Of a DNA stretch of 38,150 nt, positions 22,703 through 34,784 are shown one piece after another. A program made the translations under genes and the position numbers. Numbering within the stretch: position 1 is the stretch's first letter; each line of letters opens with the position of its first letter. This DNA is from CAZSXS01 sp964611385 (GTDB lineage Bacteria > Bacillota > Clostridia > Lachnospirales > CAYPQA01). The notes beneath the pieces are model-generated. The model was not told where the DNA came from, did no database searches, and saw nothing but the letters and a program-made list of their open reading frames with translations. Location of the stretch: contig CAZSXS010000033.1 of NCBI GenBank assembly GCA_964611385.1, forward strand, positions 1-38,150, given 5' to 3'.

Positions 22703-25700
22703 ATGGAGAAAAACAGAATACGTCCTATGCAGCTTGGGAACACGATGCGTATGAGCTATTCTAGAATTGAAGAAGTTTTGGAAATGCCAAATCTTATTGA
22801 GGTTCAGAAGGACAGCTACAAGTGGTTTATTAGCGAAGGGCTTATGGAGGTTTTTTCGGATATCTCCCCGATTACAGATTTTAGTGGGAATCTGGTGCTT
22901 GAATTTACAGGTTATACCTTTGACCCTGAACCCAAATATACGATTGAAGAATGTAAGGAGCGGGATGCTACCTACGCCTCTTCGATGCGCGTAAAATGCC
23001 GATTACACAATAAAGAAGTAGATGAAATTAAAGAGCAGGAGATCTTCATGGGAGATTTTCCGCTGATGACCGATAACGGCACCTTTATCATTAACGGGGC
23101 CGAACGTGTAATCGTAAGCCAGCTTGTCCGCTCTCCAGGTATATACTATTCTACCGATTTTGATAAGGTAGGTAAAACCTTGATTTCTGCCACAGTGATT
23201 CCCAATCGGGGCGCTTGGCTTGAATATGAAACCGACTCCAACGATGTATTCAGTGTCCGGGTGGATAGAACGAGAAAGGTGCCCGTCACGGTCTTAATGC
23301 GCGCTTTCGGCCTAGGCACAGACTCTGAAATTATTCAAAAGTTTGGCGACGAACCCAAAATCAGAGCCACCATTGAAAAGGATATTGCAAAGACCTATGA
23401 AGAAGGTCTGATCGAAATGTATAAGCGCATCCGTCCAGGTGAGCCGCCTACAGTTGAAGGCTCTGAATCCTTGTTGCACAGTATGTTTTTTGATGCAAAG
23501 CGCTATGACCTAGCAAAGGTTGGGCGCAATAAATTTAATAAGAAGCTTTTGTTATCCAATCGAATTTCTGATTTTCAGTTGGCAGAGGCGGTCATTGATC
23601 CACAAAGCGGTGAAATCATTGCAGATGAAGGTACTGTCGTTGACAAAACCTTGGCCGAGGAGATTCAAAACGCAGGTGTTGAAGCGGTTATCCTCTTGAT
23701 TGATGGGAACAAGGTGAAGGTTTTAAGCAATCTGTCTGTAGACCCTGCAATTTACCTTAAGCCCCTGAACATTGATCCGGAATCAGTGGGCCTTAAGGAA
23801 AGAGTTTATTTTCCTGCTCTGAAAGAATTGCTGGATACCTATGATTCCTCCGAGCACGATCATTTTATTACCAGCCTTAAGTTAAACGTTACCAAGCTCA
23901 TTCCCAAACACATCACGCAGGAAGATATCTTTGCTTCCATGTGTTATATTTTGAATTTGGATTACGGCATCGGCCATGTAGATGATATTGACCATTTGGG
24001 CAATCGTCGGATCCGTGCTGTCGGTGAGTTGCTTCAAAATCAGTTCCGCATTGGTTTTACGCGTCTGGAAAGAGTAATTAAGGAGCGTATGACCATTCAA
24101 GATATGGATATGGTTACACCTTCGGCCCTCATTAATATTCGGCCTGTTACGGCAGCGATCAAGGAATTCTTTGGCAGCTCTCAGTTGTCTCAGTTCATGG
24201 AGCAAACCAACCCCTTGGGTGAGCTGACCCACAAACGCCGTCTTTCGGCGCTCGGCCCTGGTGGTCTTTCCCGAGATCGTGCAAGCTTTGAGGTTCGTGA
24301 CGTGCATAGCTCTCATTACAGTCGTATGTGCCCCATTGAAACCCCTGAAGGTCCCAATATCGGCTTGATTAATGCCTTGGCCACTTTCGCTCGGATCAAT
24401 GAATACGGTTTTATCGAAGCGCCCTATCGCGTGGTGGATAAAAGTGAAAATACACCAAAGGTTACCGATGAGTTTATCTATGTTACCGCAGACGAGGAAG
24501 AAAAATTCACCATTGCGCAGGCAAATGAACCCTTGGATGAAGGCGGTCGCTTTATTCACAAAAAGGTTTCCGGCCGTTACAAAGATGATATTATCGAAGT
24601 AGATAGAAATAAAATTGACCTAATGGACGTTTCTCCAAAGCAGGTTGTTTCGGTTGCTACCGCACTGATTCCCTTCTTGGAAAATGACGACGTTACCCGT
24701 GCCCTAATGGGCTCCAACATGCAAAGACAGGCTGTTCCTTTGATGACAACGGATTCTCCTATTGTAGGCACCGGTATGGAATACAAAACCGCAAGGGATT
24801 CCGGCGTTGTTATTATCAATAAAAAGGATGGCTTGGTTGAACGGGTTACAGCGAATGCTGTGGTCGTAAAAAATACAGACGGAACAAAAGATCATTATAA
24901 ATTAACAAAGTTTATGCGTTCGAACCAAGGCACTTGTATCAATCAGAGGCCCTTGGTATCTAAGAATCAAGCCATAAAGGCCGGAGACGTTATTGCAGAC
25001 GGCCCTTCCACCAAAAGTGGCGAGTTAGCTCTTGGCAAGAACCCTCTGATCGGCTTCATGACTTGGGAAGGCTACAATTACGAGGACGCGATCCTTTTGA
25101 GTGAAAAGTTGGTGGAGGCTGATGTCTATACTTCCATCCACATTGAAGAATATGAGGTTGAGGCCCGTGATACCAAGCTGGGCCCTGAGGAAATGACTCG
25201 GGATATTCCCAACGTTGGTGATGAGGCCTTAAAGGATTTGAACGAGTCCGGCATTATCCGCATTGGTGCGGAAGTTTCCCCTAATGATATTTTGGTCGGT
25301 AAGGTTACACCCAAGGGTGAAACCGAGCTTACCGCAGAAGAACGCCTGCTTCGCGCGATCTTCGGTGAAAAGGCTAGAGAAGTACGAGATACCTCCCTGC
25401 GCGTTCCTCACGGCGAAAGCGGCATTATTGTTGATGTAAAGATTTTCTCCAGGGAAAACGGTGACGAGCTTTCGCCAGGTGTGAATCAGCTTGTTCGGGT
25501 TTATATTGCCCAAAAACGTAAGATTTCAGTCGGAGATAAGATGGCCGGACGTCACGGAAACAAGGGCGTTATTTCACGGGTTTTGCCGGTGGAGGATATG
25601 CCTTTCCTTCCTAATGGTCGTCCCCTGGATATTGTTTTGAATCCGTTAGGCGTGCCTTCTCGTATGAATATCGGGCAGGTACTGGAGGTTCACCTTGGCT

Positions 25701-26497
25701 TGGCCGCAAAAGTACTGGGTTGGAAGGTTGCTACCCCTGTATTTGACGGCGCAAACGAAATCGACATTATGGATACCCTGGACCTAGCAAACGACTATGT
25801 AAACATGGACTGGGAGTCTTTTAGTGAAAAGTGGGAACCCGTTTTGGATGATTTTATTTTCCAGAGCTTGAGTGATAACCGTGCCCACCGCGAGGAGTGG
25901 AAGGGTGTTCCCATCAGCCGAGACGGTAAAATCCGGCTTCGCGATGGGCGTACTGGAGAGTATTTTGACAATTCCGTTACCGTGGGATACATGCATTACT
26001 TGAAGCTTCATCACTTGGTTGATGACAAGATTCATGCCCGTTCCACAGGCCCTTACTCTTTGGTTACGCAGCAGCCTCTGGGCGGTAAGGCTCAGTTTGG
26101 TGGCCAGCGTTTCGGAGAAATGGAAGTTTGGGCATTGGAGGCTTATGGCGCTGCCTATACCCTCCAGGAGATTTTGACCGTCAAATCCGATGATATCGTG
26201 GGACGTGTCAAGACCTATGAATCGATTGTAAAGGGTGAAAATATTCCTGAGCCTGGTGTGCCTGAATCCTTTAAGGTACTCTTAAAGGAATTGCAGGCGC
26301 TCTCTCTGGACGTACGTGTGCTTTTGGATGGTCAGACTGAGGTTGCCATTAAGGAATCCATTGACGACGGTGAGGATCTCAATGTGAACATTGACCCTGC
26401 TGTCTACGACGACGAGTTTGATGCGGCGGCCGAGTTGGATGACTATGTGGCAGAGGATGAATTGGACTACGAGGATTCAGATGATTTTGACGAGTAG
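22703..26497 (+). CDS. rpoB: RNA polymerase beta subunit
   Basis: A 1264-residue beta subunit, full length. Start MEKNRIRPMQLGNTMRMSYSR aligns with the usual N-terminus, followed by IEEVLEMPNLIEVQKDSY. Other hallmarks are the rifampicin region (GSSQLSQFMEQTNPL, ELTHKRRLSALGPGGLSRD), MCPIETPEGPNIGLI, GRHGNKGVIS, and the C-terminal GGKAQFGGQRFGEMEVWALEA. The tail beyond about residue 1225 is strongly acidic. In the rifampicin region the position equivalent to E. coli Asp516 is Glu (residue 500), while the Ser531 and His526 equivalents are kept. GGGCGG is a modest ribosome site. The gene lacks rplJ/rplL immediately upstream and has its own promoter at 22385. Confidence 0.99.
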   Translation: MEKNRIRPMQLGNTMRMSYSRIEEVLEMPNLIEVQKDSYKWFISEGLMEVFSDISPITDFSGNLVLEFTGYTFDPEPKYTIEECKERDATYASSMRVKCRLHNKEVDEIKEQEIFMGDFPLMTDNGTFIINGAERVIVSQLVRSPGIYYSTDFDKVGKTLISATVIPNRGAWLEYETDSNDVFSVRVDRTRKVPVTVLMRAFGLGTDSEIIQKFGDEPKIRATIEKDIAKTYEEGLIEMYKRIRPGEPPTVEGSESLLHSMFFDAKRYDLAKVGRNKFNKKLLLSNRISDFQLAEAVIDPQSGEIIADEGTVVDKTLAEEIQNAGVEAVILLIDGNKVKVLSNLSVDPAIYLKPLNIDPESVGLKERVYFPALKELLDTYDSSEHDHFITSLKLNVTKLIPKHITQEDIFASMCYILNLDYGIGHVDDIDHLGNRRIRAVGELLQNQFRIGFTRLERVIKERMTIQDMDMVTPSALINIRPVTAAIKEFFGSSQLSQFMEQTNPLGELTHKRRLSALGPGGLSRDRASFEVRDVHSSHYSRMCPIETPEGPNIGLINALATFARINEYGFIEAPYRVVDKSENTPKVTDEFIYVTADEEEKFTIAQANEPLDEGGRFIHKKVSGRYKDDIIEVDRNKIDLMDVSPKQVVSVATALIPFLENDDVTRALMGSNMQRQAVPLMTTDSPIVGTGMEYKTARDSGVVIINKKDGLVERVTANAVVVKNTDGTKDHYKLTKFMRSNQGTCINQRPLVSKNQAIKAGDVIADGPSTKSGELALGKNPLIGFMTWEGYNYEDAILLSEKLVEADVYTSIHIEEYEVEARDTKLGPEEMTRDIPNVGDEALKDLNESGIIRIGAEVSPNDILVGKVTPKGETELTAEERLLRAIFGEKAREVRDTSLRVPHGESGIIVDVKIFSRENGDELSPGVNQLVRVYIAQKRKISVGDKMAGRHGNKGVISRVLPVEDMPFLPNGRPLDIVLNPLGVPSRMNIGQVLEVHLGLAAKVLGWKVATPVFDGANEIDIMDTLDLANDYVNMDWESFSEKWEPVLDDFIFQSLSDNRAHREEWKGVPISRDGKIRLRDGRTGEYFDNSVTVGYMHYLKLHHLVDDKIHARSTGPYSLVTQQPLGGKAQFGGQRFGEMEVWALEAYGAAYTLQEILTVKSDDIVGRVKTYESIVKGENIPEPGVPESFKVLLKELQALSLDVRVLLDGQTEVAIKESIDDGEDLNVNIDPAVYDDEFDAAAELDDYVAEDELDYEDSDDFDE

Positions 26498-26567
26498 CCG
26501 CTATATGTTTCAAGACTGACTTACTTGAACATGTAATTCCAAAAGGTTTGACTTAGGAGGTTGACGA

Positions 26568-30119
<3,552 letters not shown>

Positions 30120-30128
30120 ATAAAAAAT

Positions 30129-30213
30129 AAAACCTTGGGGGAAGGAATTAGCTAACTTGTTGGCTAATTCCTTCCCCCAACCCCCCTTCCATCGCTTTTC
30201 AAAAAGCCGGACT
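30129..30213 (+). repeat. Dispersed hairpin element, copy C
   Basis: Starts AAAACCTTGGGG, then a perfect 18-base inverted repeat (30135-30152 with 30163-30180) with a 10-base loop whose sequence differs from copies A and B. The conserved tail (30182-30212) includes CTTTTCAAAAAGCCGGAC. The stem sequence changes (GGAATTAGC in place of the A/T-run stem) but stays perfectly paired, while both ends of the element stay the same. It begins 10 bases past the rpoC stop. Confidence 0.85.
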
Positions 30214-30251
30214 TAAACACGGCATTTTCAGAGGGGTGGCGATGAGGGTTT

Positions 30252-30306
30252 GGGAGAAGGGGCGGGGAACGCTTTTGGCCGCAGAAAAAGGGTGCCCCCC
30301 TTCTCC
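30252..30306 (+). repeat. Diverged hairpin resembling the dispersed element
   Basis: GGAGAAGGGG (30253-30262) pairs with CCCCTTCTCC near 30297-30306, and inner GCTTTT / AAAAAG segments also pair around a GGCCGCAG loop. The purine arm ending in CTTTT recalls copies A and B, but there are bulges and no tail. Confidence 0.45.
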
Positions 30307-30323
30307 GAAGAACTTTATTTTTT

Positions 30324-30371
30324 AAAAAAGAGAGGCTATATACCTGTAAGGTATGTAGCCTCTCTTTTTTT
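30324..30371. terminator. Bidirectional terminator after rpoC
   Basis: GAGAGGCTATATACC (30330-30344) pairs with GGTATGTAGCCTCTC (30350-30364), one G-U, 5-base loop. Seven Ts follow on plus and six As precede, so it can end rpoBC and, on minus, the gene ending at 30394. Confidence 0.92.
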
Positions 30372-30393
30372 CGCTTTTTTCACTTTTTTTGCT

Positions 30394-31155
30394 TTATAGT
30401 AGATCCGTTTTTGCTGCTGCGTTGTTGGTGTTTTCTTGCTCTGGGGTTGTTTCTTCTTGCTCCTTGGGTTGTGCTGAGGAAACAGGCTGTTCCGAAGGAG
30501 TGGATACGCTTGCTTTGGTAGCTTTGGTCGCCTTGTTGGCTTCGCTGGCTAGGTTGCCCATAGTTTTCTCTATGCCTTCATTAAGCTTGGCAAGCTGGCC
30601 TTCCTTCCTTGTGGTGTCCACACCTCTGCCTCTGTCTGTCTTGATCTGTGCGTTCAATACATTTTTTTCACCTTCTAGCTGCACTCTTTGGGACTGGGCG
30701 CTTTTTAGGTTTTTGAGGGAGGCTTCTGATTCAATGATTGCTTTTGAGCTGACTTCTAATAGATCTCCGTCGCTGCTTGAGCGTTGATAGCCTTCCTTTT
30801 CGGGCTTTTTTTGATTCTTTTCCGCCTCGGCTTTTAGGGCTTGGGCTTCCTGAGCCTTCTTGGCCTCTTCTAGCTGCTTGAGAATTTTCTCCAGCTCTTC
30901 AATTTTGCTTTTCTTTGTTTCATCATCGTACTTGTCGTTCTCTTTGATCTTCTGAATTTGTTCTCTGATGGATTCCATAAACTCATCCGGGCTTTTTACA
31001 GAAAAGCTGCTGTTGTTTCCGTTCTTACCTTTTGGCTTTCCGATACCAAGACCCTCATTTTGCTTATTTATTGGCGCTTTTCCATCTGGCTTGTACTGCC
31101 GGTTGATTGAGTTTGCTGTTGAGGCAGTGCTTAAAGTGGCTGCTTGTAAGTTCAT
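30394..31155 (-). CDS. Coiled-coil FlxA-like protein
   Basis: A 253-residue, highly charged, soluble protein with no signal peptide or membrane helix. It starts MNLQAATLSTASTANSINRQ and has a Gly/Asn/Lys linker. A coiled coil follows (about 60-130: DEFMESIREQIQKIKENDKY, then Glu/Lys-rich heptads), a second helical stretch (about 145-220), and a disordered Ser/Thr/Gln/Glu/Pro tail. The QIQKIKEND-type segment resembles the FlxA-like family, whose founding member is controlled by the flagellar sigma factor. That fits the SigD-like promoter at 31203-31230. Exact role unknown. The start at 31155 is fixed by AAGGAGG seven bases upstream; a longer frame to 31197 lacks a site. Confidence 0.7.
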   Translation of the reverse strand: MNLQAATLSTASTANSINRQYKPDGKAPINKQNEGLGIGKPKGKNGNNSSFSVKSPDEFMESIREQIQKIKENDKYDDETKKSKIEELEKILKQLEEAKKAQEAQALKAEAEKNQKKPEKEGYQRSSSDGDLLEVSSKAIIESEASLKNLKSAQSQRVQLEGEKNVLNAQIKTDRGRGVDTTRKEGQLAKLNEGIEKTMGNLASEANKATKATKASVSTPSEQPVSSAQPKEQEETTPEQENTNNAAAKTDLL

Positions 31156-31202
31156 TCTGTTACCTCCTTGTTGTTTGCGTTTTTGATTATGTAACAAAAA
31201 TT

Positions 31203-31230
31203 ATATCGACGGATAGGAGTATAGGTTTTA
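31203..31230 (-). promoter_or_regulatory. SigD (motility sigma) type promoter
   Basis: Minus strand TAAA (31230-31227), 16 bases, GTCGATAT (31210-31203), one change from the GCCGATAT/A consensus of SigD/FliA promoters. It lies about 48 bases upstream of the coiled-coil gene start. No matching SigA -35 element accompanies the overlapping TATAAT. Confidence 0.6.
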
Positions 31231-31311
31231 GCCTTATTTTGGATAATTTTTTTCACTTGGTACATACTATTTGCAAAGATTAAATTTTTCTAAATGAAAA
31301 GGGGTTATCCA

Positions 31312-33270
31312 ATGACAAAAGTGAAATCCGTTTTTGTTTTTCTTGCGCTTCTTATTTTTCTTCAAGTTCCCTTGCCTATCCTTGCCGATGTGGAAGCGAA
31401 AACCCCTTCTGGGATTCCTATACGAGGCCTAGAAGAACAGGTGGATGCGTTTTTACGGGAGCAGTTGAAAAAAACAACCCCAAGTCTGGCCATTGCTGTT
31501 GTCAAGGATGAGGAGCTTGTTTTGCTAAAGGGCTATGGCTACGCCGACATTCAAAACAAAGTACCTGTGGATCCACGGACTACTGTCTATGAATTTGGAT
31601 CTATCAGTAAGTTGTTTGTTTGGACAGCAGCAATGCAGATGGTAGAGCAGGGAAAGCTAAAGCTTGATGTGGACATCAAAAATTACCTCCCGGCGGAGTT
31701 TGCCAAAAAGCTGCGCTATCAACATGAAATTACCATGCTTGACTTGATGAATCATTGCGCGGGCTTTGAGCAGCAGCCCTTTGACTGGCTGCCTGTCTCC
31801 CCCGAGGCGGAAATTAAGCCACTGGAGCAAAGCCTTCTGGAACATCAGCCGAAGCAGGTGTACAAGCCCGGAGAAGTCATTGCTTATTCCAATTATGGGA
31901 CGGCTTTGGCGGGTTTTATCATAGAGCAGCTTTCTGGTAAGCCGTTCTATGATTACGAAATGGACAGCATTTTCAAACGCCTTGGTATGAACAGCAGCTC
32001 AGGGAATCCGATTCTTTTGGATAAACCGGAGCTGCTTGAAAGGAAAGCGAAAGGGTACATTGGAACATCACAGGCTCTGTTTTTGCCTGGAATCTGGTCT
32101 GTACTCTGGCACTATCCTGCCGGTTCTGTGAATGGTACCGTGGAAGATTTGGGTCGTTTTCTTTTGGCTTTGCTGTCGGAAAAATCTCCCCTCTTCCAGA
32201 ATCAAGCCACCCTTAGCCAAATGCTAACTAAAAGTTTTGAAACCGATAAGGCTTTGTCCTCCAATGCCCACGGGTTTTGGGAGTATGAGATTGATAAAGG
32301 AAATTTGGGTGCGGCGAAAGCCTATTGGCATCCGGGGAATACGGCTTCCTTTTCGACTTTTTTTGCCTTTGTACCTGAGGAAAAGTTTGGAGTTGCCATT
32401 GTTACCAACGCAACCTATGCCATTGACCCCACCTATGGGCTTTGTGAACTGCTGTTGGGAAAGCCCAAGGGCTTTACTGGAGAGAGCAATGGGATCGTGA
32501 ACACCCGCTCTGGGGAAGCCTTGCCCCCTGTGAGCGATCTGGCCGGGATGTATATGTATTCCATGCGTTCTCATACCGGCATTTTTGAGGCGGCTAGCTA
32601 TTTGGTCAATTTGGTTAGCCTTGAGGTTTTTAATTCCGACACCCTTATTGTGAAAAATCCCAGCCAAACTTCTGCCTATGTACAAACCAGCCCCTATGTG
32701 TATGAGCTTGTTTCCACAGATTACGCCGAAACCCCCTTCACACACCCAAAGCTGTACGTGGAAATGGAAAACGGCAAAGTCAAGCGGATTACGGGTGGGC
32801 ATATTATGGACATTCTCCCTTTGCCGAAGGGACGTTCTTTAGCCTTCTTCTGGTTCAGCTTTGCTTTTGCTATTTTATCCGCCTTGTATTTTATCATTTC
32901 TCTGATCCTTGTTCTGATCCGAGGTTTTCTGAATCGGATCTGGCCCAAGGAGTTTTCCAGAGATGTCAAGCTACAGAATTTGCTTACCACGATACTCATT
33001 ACCTTGGGCACCTTACTGATTTTAAACAATCTGTATATCATTTTTAAAGCCTTTGAACTCATTCCCCTTTTGACCACGGTCAAAGGAAATATTTATCTGA
33101 ACTGGTTCTTGCTGATCCTAATTGCAGCTTTTGAAATTGGCAATTTATTCATGCTCAGAAGGCTTGAGATCACTCGGAGGCAACGGGTCATTTTAACGAT
33201 CTTGATGGTGATGCTGACGGCGACGATTGTTCTATTGTTTAATTGGAATTTTTTCAATATGCGGTATTAA
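31312..33270 (+). CDS. Membrane-anchored beta-lactamase-fold serine hydrolase
   Basis: A 652-residue exported protein: signal peptide (MTKVKSVFVFLALLIF..., cleavage near ILADVEA) and a class-C-type serine hydrolase domain (about 40-390). The catalytic SxxK is SISK (97-100), YxN is YSN (192-194), and HPG (340-342) stands at the KTG position. A further domain follows, then four C-terminal membrane helices (about 520-550, 570-590, 605-625, 635-650). Relatives include D-Ala-D-Ala carboxypeptidases, esterases and peptidases; the substrate cannot be assigned and resistance should not be assumed. The start at 31312 has AAAAGGGG upstream, whereas the ATG at 31294 has no site. It overlaps the next gene by 17 bases, tail to tail. 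Confidence 0.85.
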   Translation: MTKVKSVFVFLALLIFLQVPLPILADVEAKTPSGIPIRGLEEQVDAFLREQLKKTTPSLAIAVVKDEELVLLKGYGYADIQNKVPVDPRTTVYEFGSISKLFVWTAAMQMVEQGKLKLDVDIKNYLPAEFAKKLRYQHEITMLDLMNHCAGFEQQPFDWLPVSPEAEIKPLEQSLLEHQPKQVYKPGEVIAYSNYGTALAGFIIEQLSGKPFYDYEMDSIFKRLGMNSSSGNPILLDKPELLERKAKGYIGTSQALFLPGIWSVLWHYPAGSVNGTVEDLGRFLLALLSEKSPLFQNQATLSQMLTKSFETDKALSSNAHGFWEYEIDKGNLGAAKAYWHPGNTASFSTFFAFVPEEKFGVAIVTNATYAIDPTYGLCELLLGKPKGFTGESNGIVNTRSGEALPPVSDLAGMYMYSMRSHTGIFEAASYLVNLVSLEVFNSDTLIVKNPSQTSAYVQTSPYVYELVSTDYAETPFTHPKLYVEMENGKVKRITGGHIMDILPLPKGRSLAFFWFSFAFAILSALYFIISLILVLIRGFLNRIWPKEFSRDVKLQNLLTTILITLGTLLILNNLYIIFKAFELIPLLTTVKGNIYLNWFLLILIAAFEIGNLFMLRRLEITRRQRVILTILMVMLTATIVLLFNWNFFNMRY

Positions 33271-34621
33271 AGTATGAGGAAATCTCTTCTGCTACTTCCT
33301 GCAAGAGTCCTAGATCCCAGAGTAACTGTAAGACGGTATAACGGTTTCGCACTTCTTTGGCAGCCACGATGCTGTCTGTTACCGTTTGGACAGCTATCCC
33401 CAACTGCGCCGGATTCACCGGCGCAGAAAGTTTTGTCAGCAGCTCTTCTAACCAATGGTAATCGGGTAGCGTGGTACGAATCAGCTGGAGGATTTCATCA
33501 TACCGCTTTTCGATGGAGGCAAGGCGGGCTTGATGGCCTTGGGGGGAATTTTTCTGTGTTTCTTCTTCCAGGGCAATCACGCCTTCGGCAGCTTGTCCGT
33601 AGACCTTCTGCATGTCTTGTTTCCATTGTGCCAGGTTAAAGTCCTCAGCCTTTCGCCTGGCTGCTTGAAAGTCTGCTTTTCGCTTCAGCAACAGGCTGTA
33701 GGCTTTCAATGAAGCAATCGTACCTATCCCCACCTTTGTTCCGTGCAGTACAGGCTTTTTTCCTTCCATCAGGAAGCGCATTTCCCAAAAGTGGGAGATA
33801 TGATGCTCACTGCCGGAGGCCGGGCGGGAGTTGCCTACATAACTCATAGCGACACCACTTAGAATCAGGGCCTCCGTCAAATGGGCAATGACGGAAGGTT
33901 TCCGGCTTTCGATTGCGTCGATTTCATTCAGTACGCTTTTGACAGATTTCTTTACCAATTCGGCGATGGTTTCGCAATAATACTCTCCGTTGATCAGGTG
34001 GGAGAGCTTCCAATCACAAAGGCTAGTATACTTTCCTAGAAGATCAGCCAGGCCCGCGGAGACCATATCCTGGGGCGCTTTACAAAGAATGTCTACATCC
34101 GCCACGATCGCCTTGGGCACCTGGGCTTCGAAGGTGACCTTCATGTTTTTGATAATCATGGCCGCACCATTAGAAGCAAAGCCATCCATTGAAGGCGCTG
34201 TTGCTACGATCATATAAGAAAGTTTTAGCTTGTAACTAAAGTATTTGCACATATCATTAATCGTTCCTGTGCCTACTGCAATGATAAAATCACAGTCATT
34301 GCAATAGGCATTCAATAGCTCCCCCAAGCTCCTTTCGTCTGGCACAACAAAGTCCTCCGAAAAAATACAACTCGTCAGCCCACAGCCGGAGTCCTTCACA
34401 AGCTGTTCTACTTGTTTTCCGGCTGCTGCATAGGTGTTTTTGTCGGAAACCATAAAGGCTTTTGTACAGCCGAAGCGCTTCAATAAGTCTGGAATCTGAT
34501 GCAAGGCCCCTGATGATACGTCAACGAACTCCAGATTTGTGCTATGTCTTTTTCCACAGTTACAGTCGAAAGTTTTCCCCAGATCCTCTGATAAATCAAA
34601 AAAATTTGGTTTTAATTGCAT
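33254..34621 (-). CDS. Glycerol-1-phosphate dehydrogenase family protein (EgsA/AraM-like)
   Basis: A 455-residue cytosolic iron-containing-alcohol-dehydrogenase-fold protein of the EgsA/AraM type, which reduces dihydroxyacetone phosphate to sn-glycerol-1-phosphate with NAD(P)H. It has the nucleotide-binding AVGTGTINDMCKY stretch (about 117-129), TAPSMDGFASNGAA, and metal-binding motifs including SGSEHHISHFWEM. N-terminal CNCGKRHS is typical of AraM-like members. G1P is the archaeal-type lipid backbone, and in some bacteria it feeds heptaprenylglyceryl phosphate synthesis; no prenyl-transferase gene is nearby. The start at 34621 has AAAGGG eight bases upstream; a GTG six bases earlier is less likely. 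Promoter at 34650-34678, divergent from the response regulator gene. Confidence 0.85.
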   Translation of the reverse strand: MQLKPNFFDLSEDLGKTFDCNCGKRHSTNLEFVDVSSGALHQIPDLLKRFGCTKAFMVSDKNTYAAAGKQVEQLVKDSGCGLTSCIFSEDFVVPDERSLGELLNAYCNDCDFIIAVGTGTINDMCKYFSYKLKLSYMIVATAPSMDGFASNGAAMIIKNMKVTFEAQVPKAIVADVDILCKAPQDMVSAGLADLLGKYTSLCDWKLSHLINGEYYCETIAELVKKSVKSVLNEIDAIESRKPSVIAHLTEALILSGVAMSYVGNSRPASGSEHHISHFWEMRFLMEGKKPVLHGTKVGIGTIASLKAYSLLLKRKADFQAARRKAEDFNLAQWKQDMQKVYGQAAEGVIALEEETQKNSPQGHQARLASIEKRYDEILQLIRTTLPDYHWLEELLTKLSAPVNPAQLGIAVQTVTDSIVAAKEVRNRYTVLQLLWDLGLLQEVAEEISSYFNTAY

Positions 34622-34649
34622 ACACACAGCCCTTTCTTGTTTTTAAATG

Positions 34650-34678
34650 ATTGTAACTTGTTTCAACTTCTCACACAA
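34650..34678 (-). promoter_or_regulatory. Promoter for the EgsA-like gene
   Basis: Minus-strand TTGTGT (34678-34673), 17 bases, TACAAT (34655-34650), about 29 bases before the ATG. Confidence 0.6.
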
Positions 34679-34702
34679 TCACAAAACCCTTTGATCTTAA
34701 GA

Positions 34703-34750
34703 TTTCTTAATTTTTTCTTCATTTCTCTTTTAATTTTTTGATGGTAGAAT
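34703..34750 (+). promoter_or_regulatory. Direct-repeat operator and -10 box of the two-component operon
   Basis: Three 11-base repeats, TTTCTTAATTT (34703-34713), TTTCTTCATTT (34714-34724) and TCTTTTAATTT (34726-34736), run up to the -35 zone. TAGAAT lies at 34745-34750, and the expected -35 hexamer is poor (TTTCTC). Eleven-base direct repeats covering a weak -35 are typical of OmpR/PhoB-type activator sites, so autoregulation is likely (inference). Confidence 0.5.
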
Positions 34751-34784
34751 AGACAGAAGAAAAAGCGAAACATAGGGAGGTCAT

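Noticed and set aside
23882..24559. 225-codon minus-strand open frame inside rpoB
   Set aside because: Lies fully antisense to the highly conserved rpoB core; typical shadow frame of a conserved gene.
30389..30787. 132-codon plus-strand frame after the rpoC terminator
   Set aside because: Antisense to the coiled-coil gene; Ser/Leu/Ala-rich composition is the mirror of its Glu/Lys/Gln codons.
31312..33270. True class C beta-lactamase
   Set aside because: HPG replaces the KTG motif and there is a large C-terminal membrane region, so only the wider serine hydrolase family is supported.
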